Below are positions 16,959 to 23,384 of a stretch of DNA of 41,567 nt, piece by piece. The stretch is from an uncultured Haemophilus sp. (GTDB lineage: Bacteria; Pseudomonadota; Gammaproteobacteria; Enterobacterales; Pasteurellaceae). Location of the stretch: the NCBI GenBank assembly GCA_905205995.1, contig CAJLFU010000016.1, positions 1 to 41,567 of the forward strand, written 5' to 3'. A program made the translations under genes and the position numbers. The notes beneath the pieces were generated by a model. That model was not told the DNA's origin, searched no databases, and saw only the letters and a list, made by a program, of their open reading frames with translations. Numbering within the stretch: position 1 is the first letter of the stretch; each line of letters begins with the position of its first letter.

Positions 16959-17650
16959 TGCTGAGTTTAAAAAATGTGCGTTTTGAAATTCTCCGCGATC
17001 CCATCGTGCGCGATTTCAGTATGGCTTTACAACCAGGCGAAGTGAAAACCTTATTCGGCCCAAGCGGTTGTGGCAAAACCACAGTTTTACGTTTGATTTC
17101 AGGTTTGGAAACGCCAAAATCGGGCGAAATCAAGAATACATTCCGTAAAACGGGCTTTCTGTTTCAAGAAAATCGTCTATTAGAAAATCTCACTGCTATG
17201 CAGAATATCGCCATTTTTATGGATAATCCTAATGAAAATGAAATCATTGCGCTGGCAGAAGAGATCGGGCTTTCTTCGGGTGATTTGAATAAATATCCAA
17301 CCGAATTATCGGGCGGTATGGCAAAACGCGTGGCATTTTTGCGTCTATTGCTATGTGGCTGTGATTTAGCCTTATTGGACGAACCTTTTGTCGGTTTGGA
17401 TCGCGATTTACGTGATATTTTAGCCGCTATGTTAGTGGAAAAAATTGAGCAACAAGGCATGGCTTGCATTTTAGTGACGCACGATCGTTTTGAAGCCGCT
17501 CGATTAAGCCGAGAGATTATGCAGCTTTCTCCAAAAGGGATGGATGTGCAAAATGTGATTACCTTGCCAACGCCATTATCCGAACGTAATTCAGCCTTTG
17601 AAGAAACCGTAGTCGCACGCGAATTTCAAGGAATCCATTATTATGAATAA
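16958..17650 (+). CDS. ABC transporter ATP-binding protein
   Basis: A 230-residue ATPase subunit. Motifs in order are Walker A G-P-S-G-C-G-K-T-T (about 34-42), Q-loop F-L-F-Q-E, signature L-S-G-G-M-A-K-R-V, Walker B L-A-L-L-D-E-P-F and the switch histidine in V-T-H-D. The start at 16958 is preceded by GGAG and overlaps the permease stop by one base; an earlier ATG at 16946 would only add four residues. The 3' end overlaps the next gene by 8 bases. It powers the importer encoded by the two preceding genes. Confidence 0.93.
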   Translation: MLSLKNVRFEILRDPIVRDFSMALQPGEVKTLFGPSGCGKTTVLRLISGLETPKSGEIKNTFRKTGFLFQENRLLENLTAMQNIAIFMDNPNENEIIALAEEIGLSSGDLNKYPTELSGGMAKRVAFLRLLLCGCDLALLDEPFVGLDRDLRDILAAMLVEKIEQQGMACILVTHDRFEAARLSREIMQLSPKGMDVQNVITLPTPLSERNSAFEETVVAREFQGIHYYE

Positions 17651-18740
17651 TTTCTTTACCCATCCGATGCGACCCTTCTTTGTTGGTGCAGCCATTCTTG
17701 CGATTGTTGGTGCCTTGAGCTTTTTCATCAGCCCCGATGATCTCATCCTACACCGTAAAATTTTCTTAGAATTTATGCTACCAGCCGCATACGGCGGCTT
17801 TCTGACAGCTTCCATGCTCGAATGGACAAATTACAAAGGTAATTTAAAACCTATTGCGACGATTTTAGCGGTGCTCTTGCTTGCAGGATTGGTGTTATTG
17901 CCATTTTCACCGCAAACCGCCTCATTTTTAGTGGCGGCTTATTGGCTCGCGTTGTTACTCTTTTGTGCTTGGCTGTTTTGGTTGGATCGCAATACCGACA
18001 ATTTTACTTTACTGATGTTACTTGCAGCATTTATGGTTTGTCAGACTGCTTATGCCATGACGGATAGTCTGAAATTATTGCGGGCACAGGTGCATTTGAA
18101 TATGGCAGCAGTGATGTTTGTATCGATTCGGGTCAGCGTTCTATTAGGTGCAGAGGCACTGAAAGAAAGTACATTGAAAGATCCCGTATTTATCCCGAAT
18201 GTCGTATATAAAAATATCGCGATTACATTTTTATTACTTCATACCGCAGCAGAGCTCTGGTTGCCTGCGCAAACAGCCGCGTTTACAGCCTTTGCCGTTG
18301 GCTTTATCTTGCTTGCCAAGTTGCGCGAATTACATCATCACGAACTGCTACGTAAACATTACATACGCACTTATTATTTCCTTCAACTGTTCGCCGCGAT
18401 TGGTTATTTGTGGATTGGCATAAATAAATTAATTGATGAACCTACTGCCGATCCCTTACACATGGTGACACTCGGCGGTATTCTCGGCAGTATGATGATG
18501 ATTTGGCTCACTGCAGGATTATGGCATAGTGGCTTTACGAAATTGGATTACCCAAAACTCTGCCGCCTTGCCGTACTTTGTCTTTTCACGGCGGCACTTT
18601 CCCGAGCCTGTTTGATGTATGTGGACGAGCTGTTTTTTATCACGATTCCGGCTATTTTAATTGCCATTGTGTTTGCGCTGTATCTCGCAACCTTTGTCCC
18701 GATATTCCGAAACAACGCGTTTACGGATGATCCGGAATAA
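17643..18740 (+). CDS. NnrS-like polytopic membrane protein
   Basis: A 365-residue protein with about 11-12 hydrophobic segments. It opens T-H-P-M-R-P-F-F-V-G-A-A, resembling the NnrS start. Later come conserved-position histidines, including L-R-E-L-H-H-H-E-L-L-R-K-H and L-H-M-V-T-L-G-G-I-L-G-S-M-M-M. NnrS proteins are heme- and copper-containing membrane proteins that protect against nitric oxide and related stress. The frame overlaps the ATPase gene by 8 bases, so it is part of the same operon. It is slightly shorter than classic NnrS (about 400) and divergent, so the family call is moderate. Its link to an ABC importer is unusual. Confidence 0.7.
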   Translation: MNNFFTHPMRPFFVGAAILAIVGALSFFISPDDLILHRKIFLEFMLPAAYGGFLTASMLEWTNYKGNLKPIATILAVLLLAGLVLLPFSPQTASFLVAAYWLALLLFCAWLFWLDRNTDNFTLLMLLAAFMVCQTAYAMTDSLKLLRAQVHLNMAAVMFVSIRVSVLLGAEALKESTLKDPVFIPNVVYKNIAITFLLLHTAAELWLPAQTAAFTAFAVGFILLAKLRELHHHELLRKHYIRTYYFLQLFAAIGYLWIGINKLIDEPTADPLHMVTLGGILGSMMMIWLTAGLWHSGFTKLDYPKLCRLAVLCLFTAALSRACLMYVDELFFITIPAILIAIVFALYLATFVPIFRNNAFTDDPE

Positions 18741-18745
18741 TGACC

Positions 18746-18772
18746 AATCCGCACATCAATGTGCGGATTTTT
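18746..18772. terminator. Terminator of the ABC/NnrS operon
   Basis: AATCCGCAC (18746-18754) pairs with GTGCGGATT (18761-18769) around a six-base loop and is followed by Ts. It lies directly after the NnrS-like stop and before the converging MerR gene, and may act on both. Confidence 0.85.
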
Positions 18773-18791
18773 GATATTTTTTAGACCGCAC

Positions 18792-19175
18792 TTAATAGGC
18801 TTTTAATTGGGCCATTGCTTTACAATCTGCGGCTTGATGATCATCTTCGGTAATTAAACTTTGTAGAAAATGTTTAATTTCAGTCAGTTCGGCAATCTTT
18901 TCTTCGACTGAAACCAAATGTTTTGCCAACATACTATCTACTTCACAATGTTGAGATTGCTGCGTTTTCATCTCATTAAAAAATTTAATTTCGGCAAGAG
19001 TGAAACCCAATGCTCGGCAGGTTTTAATAAATTTTAATTGCTTCAAACTGGCTTCATCATAATCTCGATAACCATTTGCCAGCCGTTTAGGCTCCGGCAT
19101 TAAACCCATTTTTTCATAATAACGAATGGTTTCTAAATGAATACCGCTTTGTTTGCTGAGTTCGTTAATTTTCAT
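18792..19175 (-). CDS. MerR family metal-responsive regulator (ZntR/CadR-like)
   Basis: A 127-residue MerR-type activator. The N-terminal winged helix starts M-K-I-N-E-L-S-K-Q-S-G and continues E-T-I-R-Y-Y-E-K-M-G-L. A dimerisation helix and a C-terminal metal-binding end follow. Cysteines at 53, 77 and 118 plus histidines at 76 and 113 match the placing of Zn/Cd/Pb-type sensors better than the two-cysteine CueR loop. The gene diverges from a CDF metal exporter, and the shared region holds a MerR-type promoter, so it very likely activates that exporter. The exact metal (zinc, cadmium or lead) is inferred. Confidence 0.87.
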   Translation of the reverse strand: MKINELSKQSGIHLETIRYYEKMGLMPEPKRLANGYRDYDEASLKQLKFIKTCRALGFTLAEIKFFNEMKTQQSQHCEVDSMLAKHLVSVEEKIAELTEIKHFLQSLITEDDHQAADCKAMAQLKAY

Positions 19176-19192
19176 TTTTCTAAAACCAAGTC

Positions 19193-19223
19193 TTGACCTT
19201 GTAGTTGCTACGGACTTTATACT
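19193..19223 (+). promoter_or_regulatory. MerR-type promoter of the CDF exporter, 19-bp spacer
   Basis: TTGACC (19193-19198) and TATACT (19218-19223) are separated by 19 bases, the overlong spacing that only MerR-family activators correct. An imperfect dyad, ACCTTGTAG-TTG-CTACGGACT (19196-19216), fills the spacer and resembles ZntR/CadR sites. Confidence 0.8.
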
Positions 19224-19260
19224 TTATATCAAGTTAATTAAAGACACAATGAGGAGCATT

Positions 19261-19872
19261 ATGTCCGACCATCATTCCCATGAACATCATGACCATTCAT
19301 CTCATGAGCATATTCCACAAGATAAAAAAATCTTAGCACTCAGTTTTGCCATCATTACCGGCTTTATGATTGTCGAATTTATTGGCGGCTATTGGTTTAA
19401 CAGTTTGGCACTCATGGCTGATGCGGGACACATGGCAAATGATAGCTTATCATTATTTTTAGCGCTGTTGGCACTTTTCTTATCCGCTCAAAAACAACGC
19501 TATATCGCCATACTCAATAGTGGCTCATTAATCGTCGTCGCATTGATGATTTTGTTTGAAGCGATTCAACGTTGGCAAAATCCCATCGAGATGATGGCAT
19601 TACCGATGCTTGGCGTGGCATCTTTAGGATTATTGGTGAACCTTTTCGTTGCAAAGATGATGTTAAGCAGCGATCATGATAATCTCAATATCAAAGCGGC
19701 TTATCTACATGTACTGACCGATTTATTCGGTTCCATTATTGCTATTCTTTCGGGTATCAGTGCCTATTTTCTGGGATGGTTATGGGTGGATCCCTTAGCC
19801 AGTATGATATTGAGTATTCTTGTGCTAAAAAGCGGAATTGGAGCATTTCGCTTGGCATTAAAAAACACTTAA
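19261..19872 (+). CDS. Short cation diffusion facilitator (zinc/cadmium exporter, ZitB/CzcD-like)
   Basis: A 203-residue inner-membrane metal exporter of the CDF family. The N-terminus is histidine-rich (several His within residues 4-17), then membrane segments carry the metal site: A-L-M-A-D-A-G-H-M-A-N-D in TM2 and L-H-V-L-T-D-L-F-G in TM5. CDF proteins normally have about 300 residues. This one stops right after TM6 at A-L-K-N-T, so it lacks the cytoplasmic dimerisation domain. It also has a shortened TM2-TM3 link. ATG 19261 follows GAGGAG; the frame open from 19153 is rejected because it covers the promoter. Induction by the divergent MerR protein is expected. Confidence 0.85.
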   Translation: MSDHHSHEHHDHSSHEHIPQDKKILALSFAIITGFMIVEFIGGYWFNSLALMADAGHMANDSLSLFLALLALFLSAQKQRYIAILNSGSLIVVALMILFEAIQRWQNPIEMMALPMLGVASLGLLVNLFVAKMMLSSDHDNLNIKAAYLHVLTDLFGSIIAILSGISAYFLGWLWVDPLASMILSILVLKSGIGAFRLALKNT

Positions 19873-19877
19873 AAAAT

Positions 19878-19915
19878 TAACCGTACTTTGTTTCGAGATT
19901 GATGAAGTGCGGTTA
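19878..19915. terminator. Uptake-signal inverted repeat between CDF gene and folB
   Basis: TAACCGTACTT (19878-19888) pairs with AAGTGCGGTTA (19905-19915) with one wobble pair. The right arm holds an exact uptake signal. It sits between converging genes and is followed by TTTTT on the plus strand. The loop of 16 bases is long for a terminator. Confidence 0.55.
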
Positions 19916-19926
19916 GTTTTTAGGGA

Positions 19927-20283
19927 TTATTTCAACTCACCTCGTTCTACAATAATCCCCACATTACTGGCTTGAGCAACGGCTTTCGGTTTGCTTAATT
20001 TGAGGCGTAACCATGAAATCCCAAAACGTTGTTGTAATTGTTCTGCTACTTCATAAGCCACTCGCTCAATCAATAAAAATGGCTTAGCTTGAACATAATC
20101 TAAAATAAATTGGCTCACTTCTGCATAATTAAGGCAGTATTGCACATCATCCGTTTCTGCGGCTTTTTGACAATCCCACGCCATTTCCAAATCAAAAACG
20201 AGCTTTTGTTTAATTTGTTGTTCCCAGTCATACACGCCAATTTGTGCGAAGACCACTAATTCTTCAATAAAAATACGATCCAT
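19927..20283 (-). CDS. folB: Dihydroneopterin aldolase FolB
   Basis: A 118-residue enzyme of folate synthesis that converts 7,8-dihydroneopterin to 6-hydroxymethyl-7,8-dihydropterin and glycolaldehyde. It begins M-D-R-I-F-I-E-E-L-V-V-F-A-Q-I-G-V-Y-D-W-E, the usual family start with the I-G-V/D-W-E substrate site. Later segments L-L-I-E-R-V-A-Y-E-V-A and L-K-L-S-K-P-K-A with the catalytic lysine are conserved. Length is typical. It is a single gene divergent from plsY, which is the common gammaproteobacterial neighbourhood. Confidence 0.95.
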   Translation of the reverse strand: MDRIFIEELVVFAQIGVYDWEQQIKQKLVFDLEMAWDCQKAAETDDVQYCLNYAEVSQFILDYVQAKPFLLIERVAYEVAEQLQQRFGISWLRLKLSKPKAVAQASNVGIIVERGELK

Positions 20284-20380
20284 CTCTCATTCCTGTAAAA
20301 ATATAGTGGGCTTATGCTATCAAGTTTGGTTAAAATAACGAACAAGTTTTTCAAATACAATCAAGATTGTGGAGCACAAA

Positions 20381-20980
20381 ATGAGCCTATTTGCCCTTTT
20401 TTATATGATTTTTGCTTATTTACTGGGGTCGATTTCCAGTGCAATTTTGATTTGTAAGGTAGCTGGCTTGCCTGACCCGCGAAAAAATGGTTCTCATAAT
20501 CCTGGTGCGACCAATGTATTGCGTATTGGCGGACGTTGGGCGGCGCTTGCAGTATTAATTTGCGATATTTTAAAAGGGATGTTACCTGTTTGGGCGGGTT
20601 ATTATTTAGGGCTTACGCAATTTGAATTAGGCATGGTTGCATTAGGGGCTTGCTTGGGACACATCTTCCCTATTTTCTTTCAGTTTAAAGGTGGGAAAGG
20701 TGTAGCGACCGCATTCGGTGCCATTGCGCCCATCTCTTGGGGGGTAGCTGGCTCAACGCTTGGCACTTGGTTGTTAGTCTTCTTAATTAGTCGCTATTCT
20801 TCATTAAGTGCTGTCGTTACGGCACTTCTTGTACCGTTTTATGTTTGGTGGCTTAAACCAGAATTTACCTTCCCCGTTGCCTTAGTTTGCTGTTTGCTGA
20901 TTTATCGTCACCACGACAATATTCAGCGTTTATGGCGAGGCCAAGAAGATAAAATGTGGGGAAAATCCAAGAAGAAATAA
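20381..20980 (+). CDS. plsY: Acyl-phosphate:glycerol-3-phosphate acyltransferase PlsY
   Basis: A 199-residue five-segment membrane enzyme that acylates glycerol-3-phosphate using acyl-phosphate, the first step of phospholipid synthesis. The three family motifs are visible: G-S-I-S-S-A near residue 14, the glycerol-phosphate loop G-S-H-N-P-G-A-T-N-V-L-R near 38 and F-K-G-G-K-G-V-A-T-A-F-G near 104. The ATG at 20381 follows GGAG at 20371. A GTG at 20369 would overlap that ribosome site and is not preferred. The gene ends at its own terminator. Confidence 0.95.
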   Translation: MSLFALFYMIFAYLLGSISSAILICKVAGLPDPRKNGSHNPGATNVLRIGGRWAALAVLICDILKGMLPVWAGYYLGLTQFELGMVALGACLGHIFPIFFQFKGGKGVATAFGAIAPISWGVAGSTLGTWLLVFLISRYSSLSAVVTALLVPFYVWWLKPEFTFPVALVCCLLIYRHHDNIQRLWRGQEDKMWGKSKKK

Positions 20981-20985
20981 ATAAA

Positions 20986-21012
20986 AAAACCTGTCAATAA
21001 TCGACAGGTTTT
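20986..21012. terminator. Bidirectional terminator between plsY and rpoH
   Basis: AAAACCTGTC (20986-20995) pairs perfectly with GACAGGTTTT (21003-21012) around a seven-base loop, with A and T tracts outside. It lies between two converging genes. Confidence 0.9.
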
Positions 21013-21029
21013 CTTTTTATCAAAACGGC

Positions 21030-21872
21030 TTAGAAATCAACCGCACTTTTAAGTTTTTTCAGTGCGTTTGCTTCAAGCTGACGAATACGTTCTGCAGAAA
21101 CATTATATTTTGCTGCAAGATCGTGAAGGGTGGCTTTCTCATCATCTAACCAACGTGCTTTGATAATCTCTTGGCTACGTTCATCAAGGTTAGCTAATGC
21201 TGTACCTAATTTTTCTGTGGCTTGCTCTTCAAAGTTTTCGCTTTCAAGTTCTGCCGCAAAGTTTGAGCTTTTATCTTCTAAATATAAAGAAGGTACATAG
21301 GCTTCGTCATCATCGTCTGTTGGCAAATCAAAGCCCACATCAGCCCCTGTCATACGGGATTCCATTTCAATGACATCTTCTTTTGACACGCCAAGCTCAT
21401 TCGCCACCATATCCACTTCGTTTTCATTGAACCAACCTAAACGTTGTTTCGTTTTACGTAGATTAAAGAACAATTTACGTTGTGCTTTTGTGGTAGCGAC
21501 TTTCACAATACGCCAGTTGCGAAGGACATATTCATGGATTTCAGCTTTGATCCAATGCACCGCAAAAGATACAAGGCGAACACCCACTTCCGGATTAAAA
21601 CGTTTTACCGCTTTCATTAATCCGATATTACCTTCTTGAATTAAATCTGCTTGCGGTAATCCATAACCTGAATAACCACGCGCAACATGAATAACAAAAC
21701 GTAAGTGTGATAAAACTAATTTTTTTGCTGCTTCAATATCACCGTTATAATACAAACGTTCTGCTAAGCTTTTTTCTTCCTCTGCAGTCAGCATCGGATA
21801 TTCGTTTGCTGCTCGAATATAACCTTCGATGCTACCTTGAGGTACTAACATCATTTGAGTTTCTTTATTCAT
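21030..21872 (-). CDS. rpoH: Heat-shock sigma factor RpoH (sigma-32)
   Basis: A 280-residue group 3 sigma factor directing RNA polymerase to heat-shock promoters. Region 2 contains the strongly conserved L-P-Q-A-D-L-I-Q-E-G-N-I-G-L-M-K-A-V and F-A-V-H-W-I-K-A-E-I. The RpoH-box region Q-R-K-L-F-F-N-L-R-K follows, and region 4 ends with a helix-turn-helix. The ATG at 21872 has a near-perfect GAGGAGA ribosome binding site. An upstream in-frame ATG at 21911 is rejected because that site would fall within it. It has its own promoter and a structured leader. It lies downstream of narQ-murB-DUF2322 on the same strand. Confidence 0.97.
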   Translation of the reverse strand: MNKETQMMLVPQGSIEGYIRAANEYPMLTAEEEKSLAERLYYNGDIEAAKKLVLSHLRFVIHVARGYSGYGLPQADLIQEGNIGLMKAVKRFNPEVGVRLVSFAVHWIKAEIHEYVLRNWRIVKVATTKAQRKLFFNLRKTKQRLGWFNENEVDMVANELGVSKEDVIEMESRMTGADVGFDLPTDDDDEAYVPSLYLEDKSSNFAAELESENFEEQATEKLGTALANLDERSQEIIKARWLDDEKATLHDLAAKYNVSAERIRQLEANALKKLKSAVDF

Positions 21873-21890
21873 TCTTCTCCTCACAGCATG

Positions 21891-21905
21891 CGGAGCGACG
21901 CCCCG
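21891..21905 (-). promoter_or_regulatory. GC-rich hairpin in the rpoH leader
   Basis: CGGAGCGACGCCCCG read on the minus strand folds into a 6-bp GC-rich stem with a three-base loop, ending 8 bases before the GAGGAGA ribosome site. Position suggests it could modulate rpoH translation. That is inference; a thermosensor is known upstream of enterobacterial rpoH start regions, but with a different layout. Confidence 0.35.
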
Positions 21906-21943
21906 ACTCATTACTTATTTGTTATTGTATAACAACTATTGTC

Positions 21944-21949
21944 ATTATA
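21944..21949 (-). promoter_or_regulatory. -10 element of the rpoH promoter
   Basis: A consensus TATAAT on the minus strand, with CTGTCA or TGTCAA 17-18 bases upstream as a weak -35. It would give a leader of roughly 65 bases to the rpoH start at 21872. Confidence 0.6.
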
Positions 21950-22018
21950 CCTCAATTTGTTTTATTTGACAGTTTTTAACGATTAAAAGTTCAAATTAAT
22001 CAATAAAAATTTTCCAAA

Positions 22019-22330
22019 TTAGTTTAATGGCACAAGTGAATAAACTACATTCTCTGCCACCACTTTAAACAATAAATCAATATTCGGGTGTTTTCCAGGA
22101 TTTTGTTTCGCATCCTCAACATGTTCTGCAAACCATTCAATGCCTTGTTGTGCGGAAGTGCGGTCCAATTTTCCGTTAAATTTTTCTGCTAACGCGTTAT
22201 AAAGACGAAGCGAGCCAAGCTTGCCTGGTGCAGCAGGAATATGATGAATCACGGTTTCACCGTTTAACACATCCAAACCTGTTAGATGCTCAATGCTTGG
22301 TAAAGTCTCTAAAATGTCTTTAAAGTTCAT
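22019..22330 (-). CDS. DUF2322 family protein
   Basis: A 103-residue soluble protein that fits the small DUF2322 family found in Pasteurellaceae and Neisseriaceae; no function is known. It has no signal peptide, cysteine or catalytic motif. Features are H-I-P-A-A-P-G-K-L-G-S-L-R-L-Y and W-F-A-E-H-V-E-D-A in the centre. It has an AGGAAAGC ribosome binding site and lies 19 bases downstream of murB, so it is likely the last gene of a narQ-murB-DUF2322 unit. It contains one uptake signal. Confidence 0.75.
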   Translation of the reverse strand: MNFKDILETLPSIEHLTGLDVLNGETVIHHIPAAPGKLGSLRLYNALAEKFNGKLDRTSAQQGIEWFAEHVEDAKQNPGKHPNIDLLFKVVAENVVYSLVPLN

Positions 22331-22349
22331 GATTGCTTTCCTCTGTAAA

Positions 22350-23375
22350 TTAACTAATGGCTTGCTCTGAATTCACTTCGCCATTTGCGCCCATAAAGCG
22401 TACCTCTGGCTGTAAATACACACCAAATTTATCTGCTACGGTTTGACGGATATGATGTGCAAGCTTAACAATATCCTGCCCAGTGGCATTGCCTTTATTA
22501 ATCAGTACTAAAGCTTGTTGTTGATGAACCGCCGCGCCACCGATTTGAAATCCTTTCAAATGGCATTGATCGATTAACCAACCCGCTGCCAGTTTCACTG
22601 AACCATCCAGTTGTGGAAAGTGCGGTAGATTTTCGACCTGTTTTTGAATTTTCGCAAATTGCTCTGCACTCACCACGGGATTTTTGAAGAAACTGCCCGC
22701 ATTACCAAACTCTTTAGGATCGGGCAATTTGCTGCGGCGAATATAGCACACTTCATCAAACACTTGTTTTGCCGTTACAGTTTGAGGATCAAAATTCACT
22801 AATGAGCCATATTTTAAAATCGGTTGCCAATTTTTGGCTAATTTCAATCCAACCGCTGTAATCACATAACCTTGCGCATAGCGATGTTTAAAAATACTTT
22901 CACGATAGCCAAATTCACATTCATTCGCCTGTAAGCGGAATTGTTCGCCCGTGTTAAGATTCAGTACATCCACGTAATCACACACATCTTTAAATTCTAC
23001 GCCATACGCGCCAATATTTTGAATCGGTGCTGAGCCGGCACAGCCAGGAATGAGTGCGAGGTTTTCTAAGCCCCCCATCCCTTGAGAGAGCGACCATTCG
23101 ACTAACTGATGCCAATTTTCTCCACCATTAACATGCAAATAATGGTAATCGCTATCTTCTGTATGTTGAATACCCGATAAACGGTTAACAATTACAACAC
23201 CTTGGAAATCTTCTAAAAACAGCATATTGCTGCCTTGTCCTAAAAATAAGACAGGTAGATTTTCAGCTTGTGCTTTTTGCCAAGCTTGTTGGATTTGTTC
23301 AATCGATGTGGCTTCAATAATTTCACGCGCATTTGCTGGAATATTGAAGGTGTGAAACGGCTGTAAACTTTGCAT
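22350..23375 (-). CDS. murB: UDP-N-acetylenolpyruvoylglucosamine reductase MurB
   Basis: A 341-residue FAD enzyme that reduces UDP-GlcNAc-enolpyruvate to UDP-MurNAc in peptidoglycan synthesis. FAD-binding elements L-F-L-G-Q-G-S-N-M-L-F near residue 44 and P-I-Q-N-I-G-A-Y-G near 115 are seen. The catalytic serine lies in G-N-A-G-S-F-F-K-N-P near 229, and the active-site glutamate in L-Q-P-E-V-R-F near 325. It is the type I (E. coli-like) form. It starts 9 bases after the narQ stop with AAGGAAAG, indicating cotranscription with narQ, and carries one uptake signal. Confidence 0.96.
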   Translation of the reverse strand: MQSLQPFHTFNIPANAREIIEATSIEQIQQAWQKAQAENLPVLFLGQGSNMLFLEDFQGVVIVNRLSGIQHTEDSDYHYLHVNGGENWHQLVEWSLSQGMGGLENLALIPGCAGSAPIQNIGAYGVEFKDVCDYVDVLNLNTGEQFRLQANECEFGYRESIFKHRYAQGYVITAVGLKLAKNWQPILKYGSLVNFDPQTVTAKQVFDEVCYIRRSKLPDPKEFGNAGSFFKNPVVSAEQFAKIQKQVENLPHFPQLDGSVKLAAGWLIDQCHLKGFQIGGAAVHQQQALVLINKGNATGQDIVKLAHHIRQTVADKFGVYLQPEVRFMGANGEVNSEQAIS

Positions 23376-23384
23376 TAACTTTCC

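Noticed and set aside
19153..19260. 36-residue N-terminal extension of the CDF exporter
   Set aside because: It covers the MerR-type promoter; the ATG at 19261 has a GAGGAG site and gives the usual histidine-rich start.
21873..21911. 13-residue extension of RpoH from an upstream ATG
   Set aside because: It would include the obvious ribosome binding site and leader hairpin; residues do not resemble RpoH starts.
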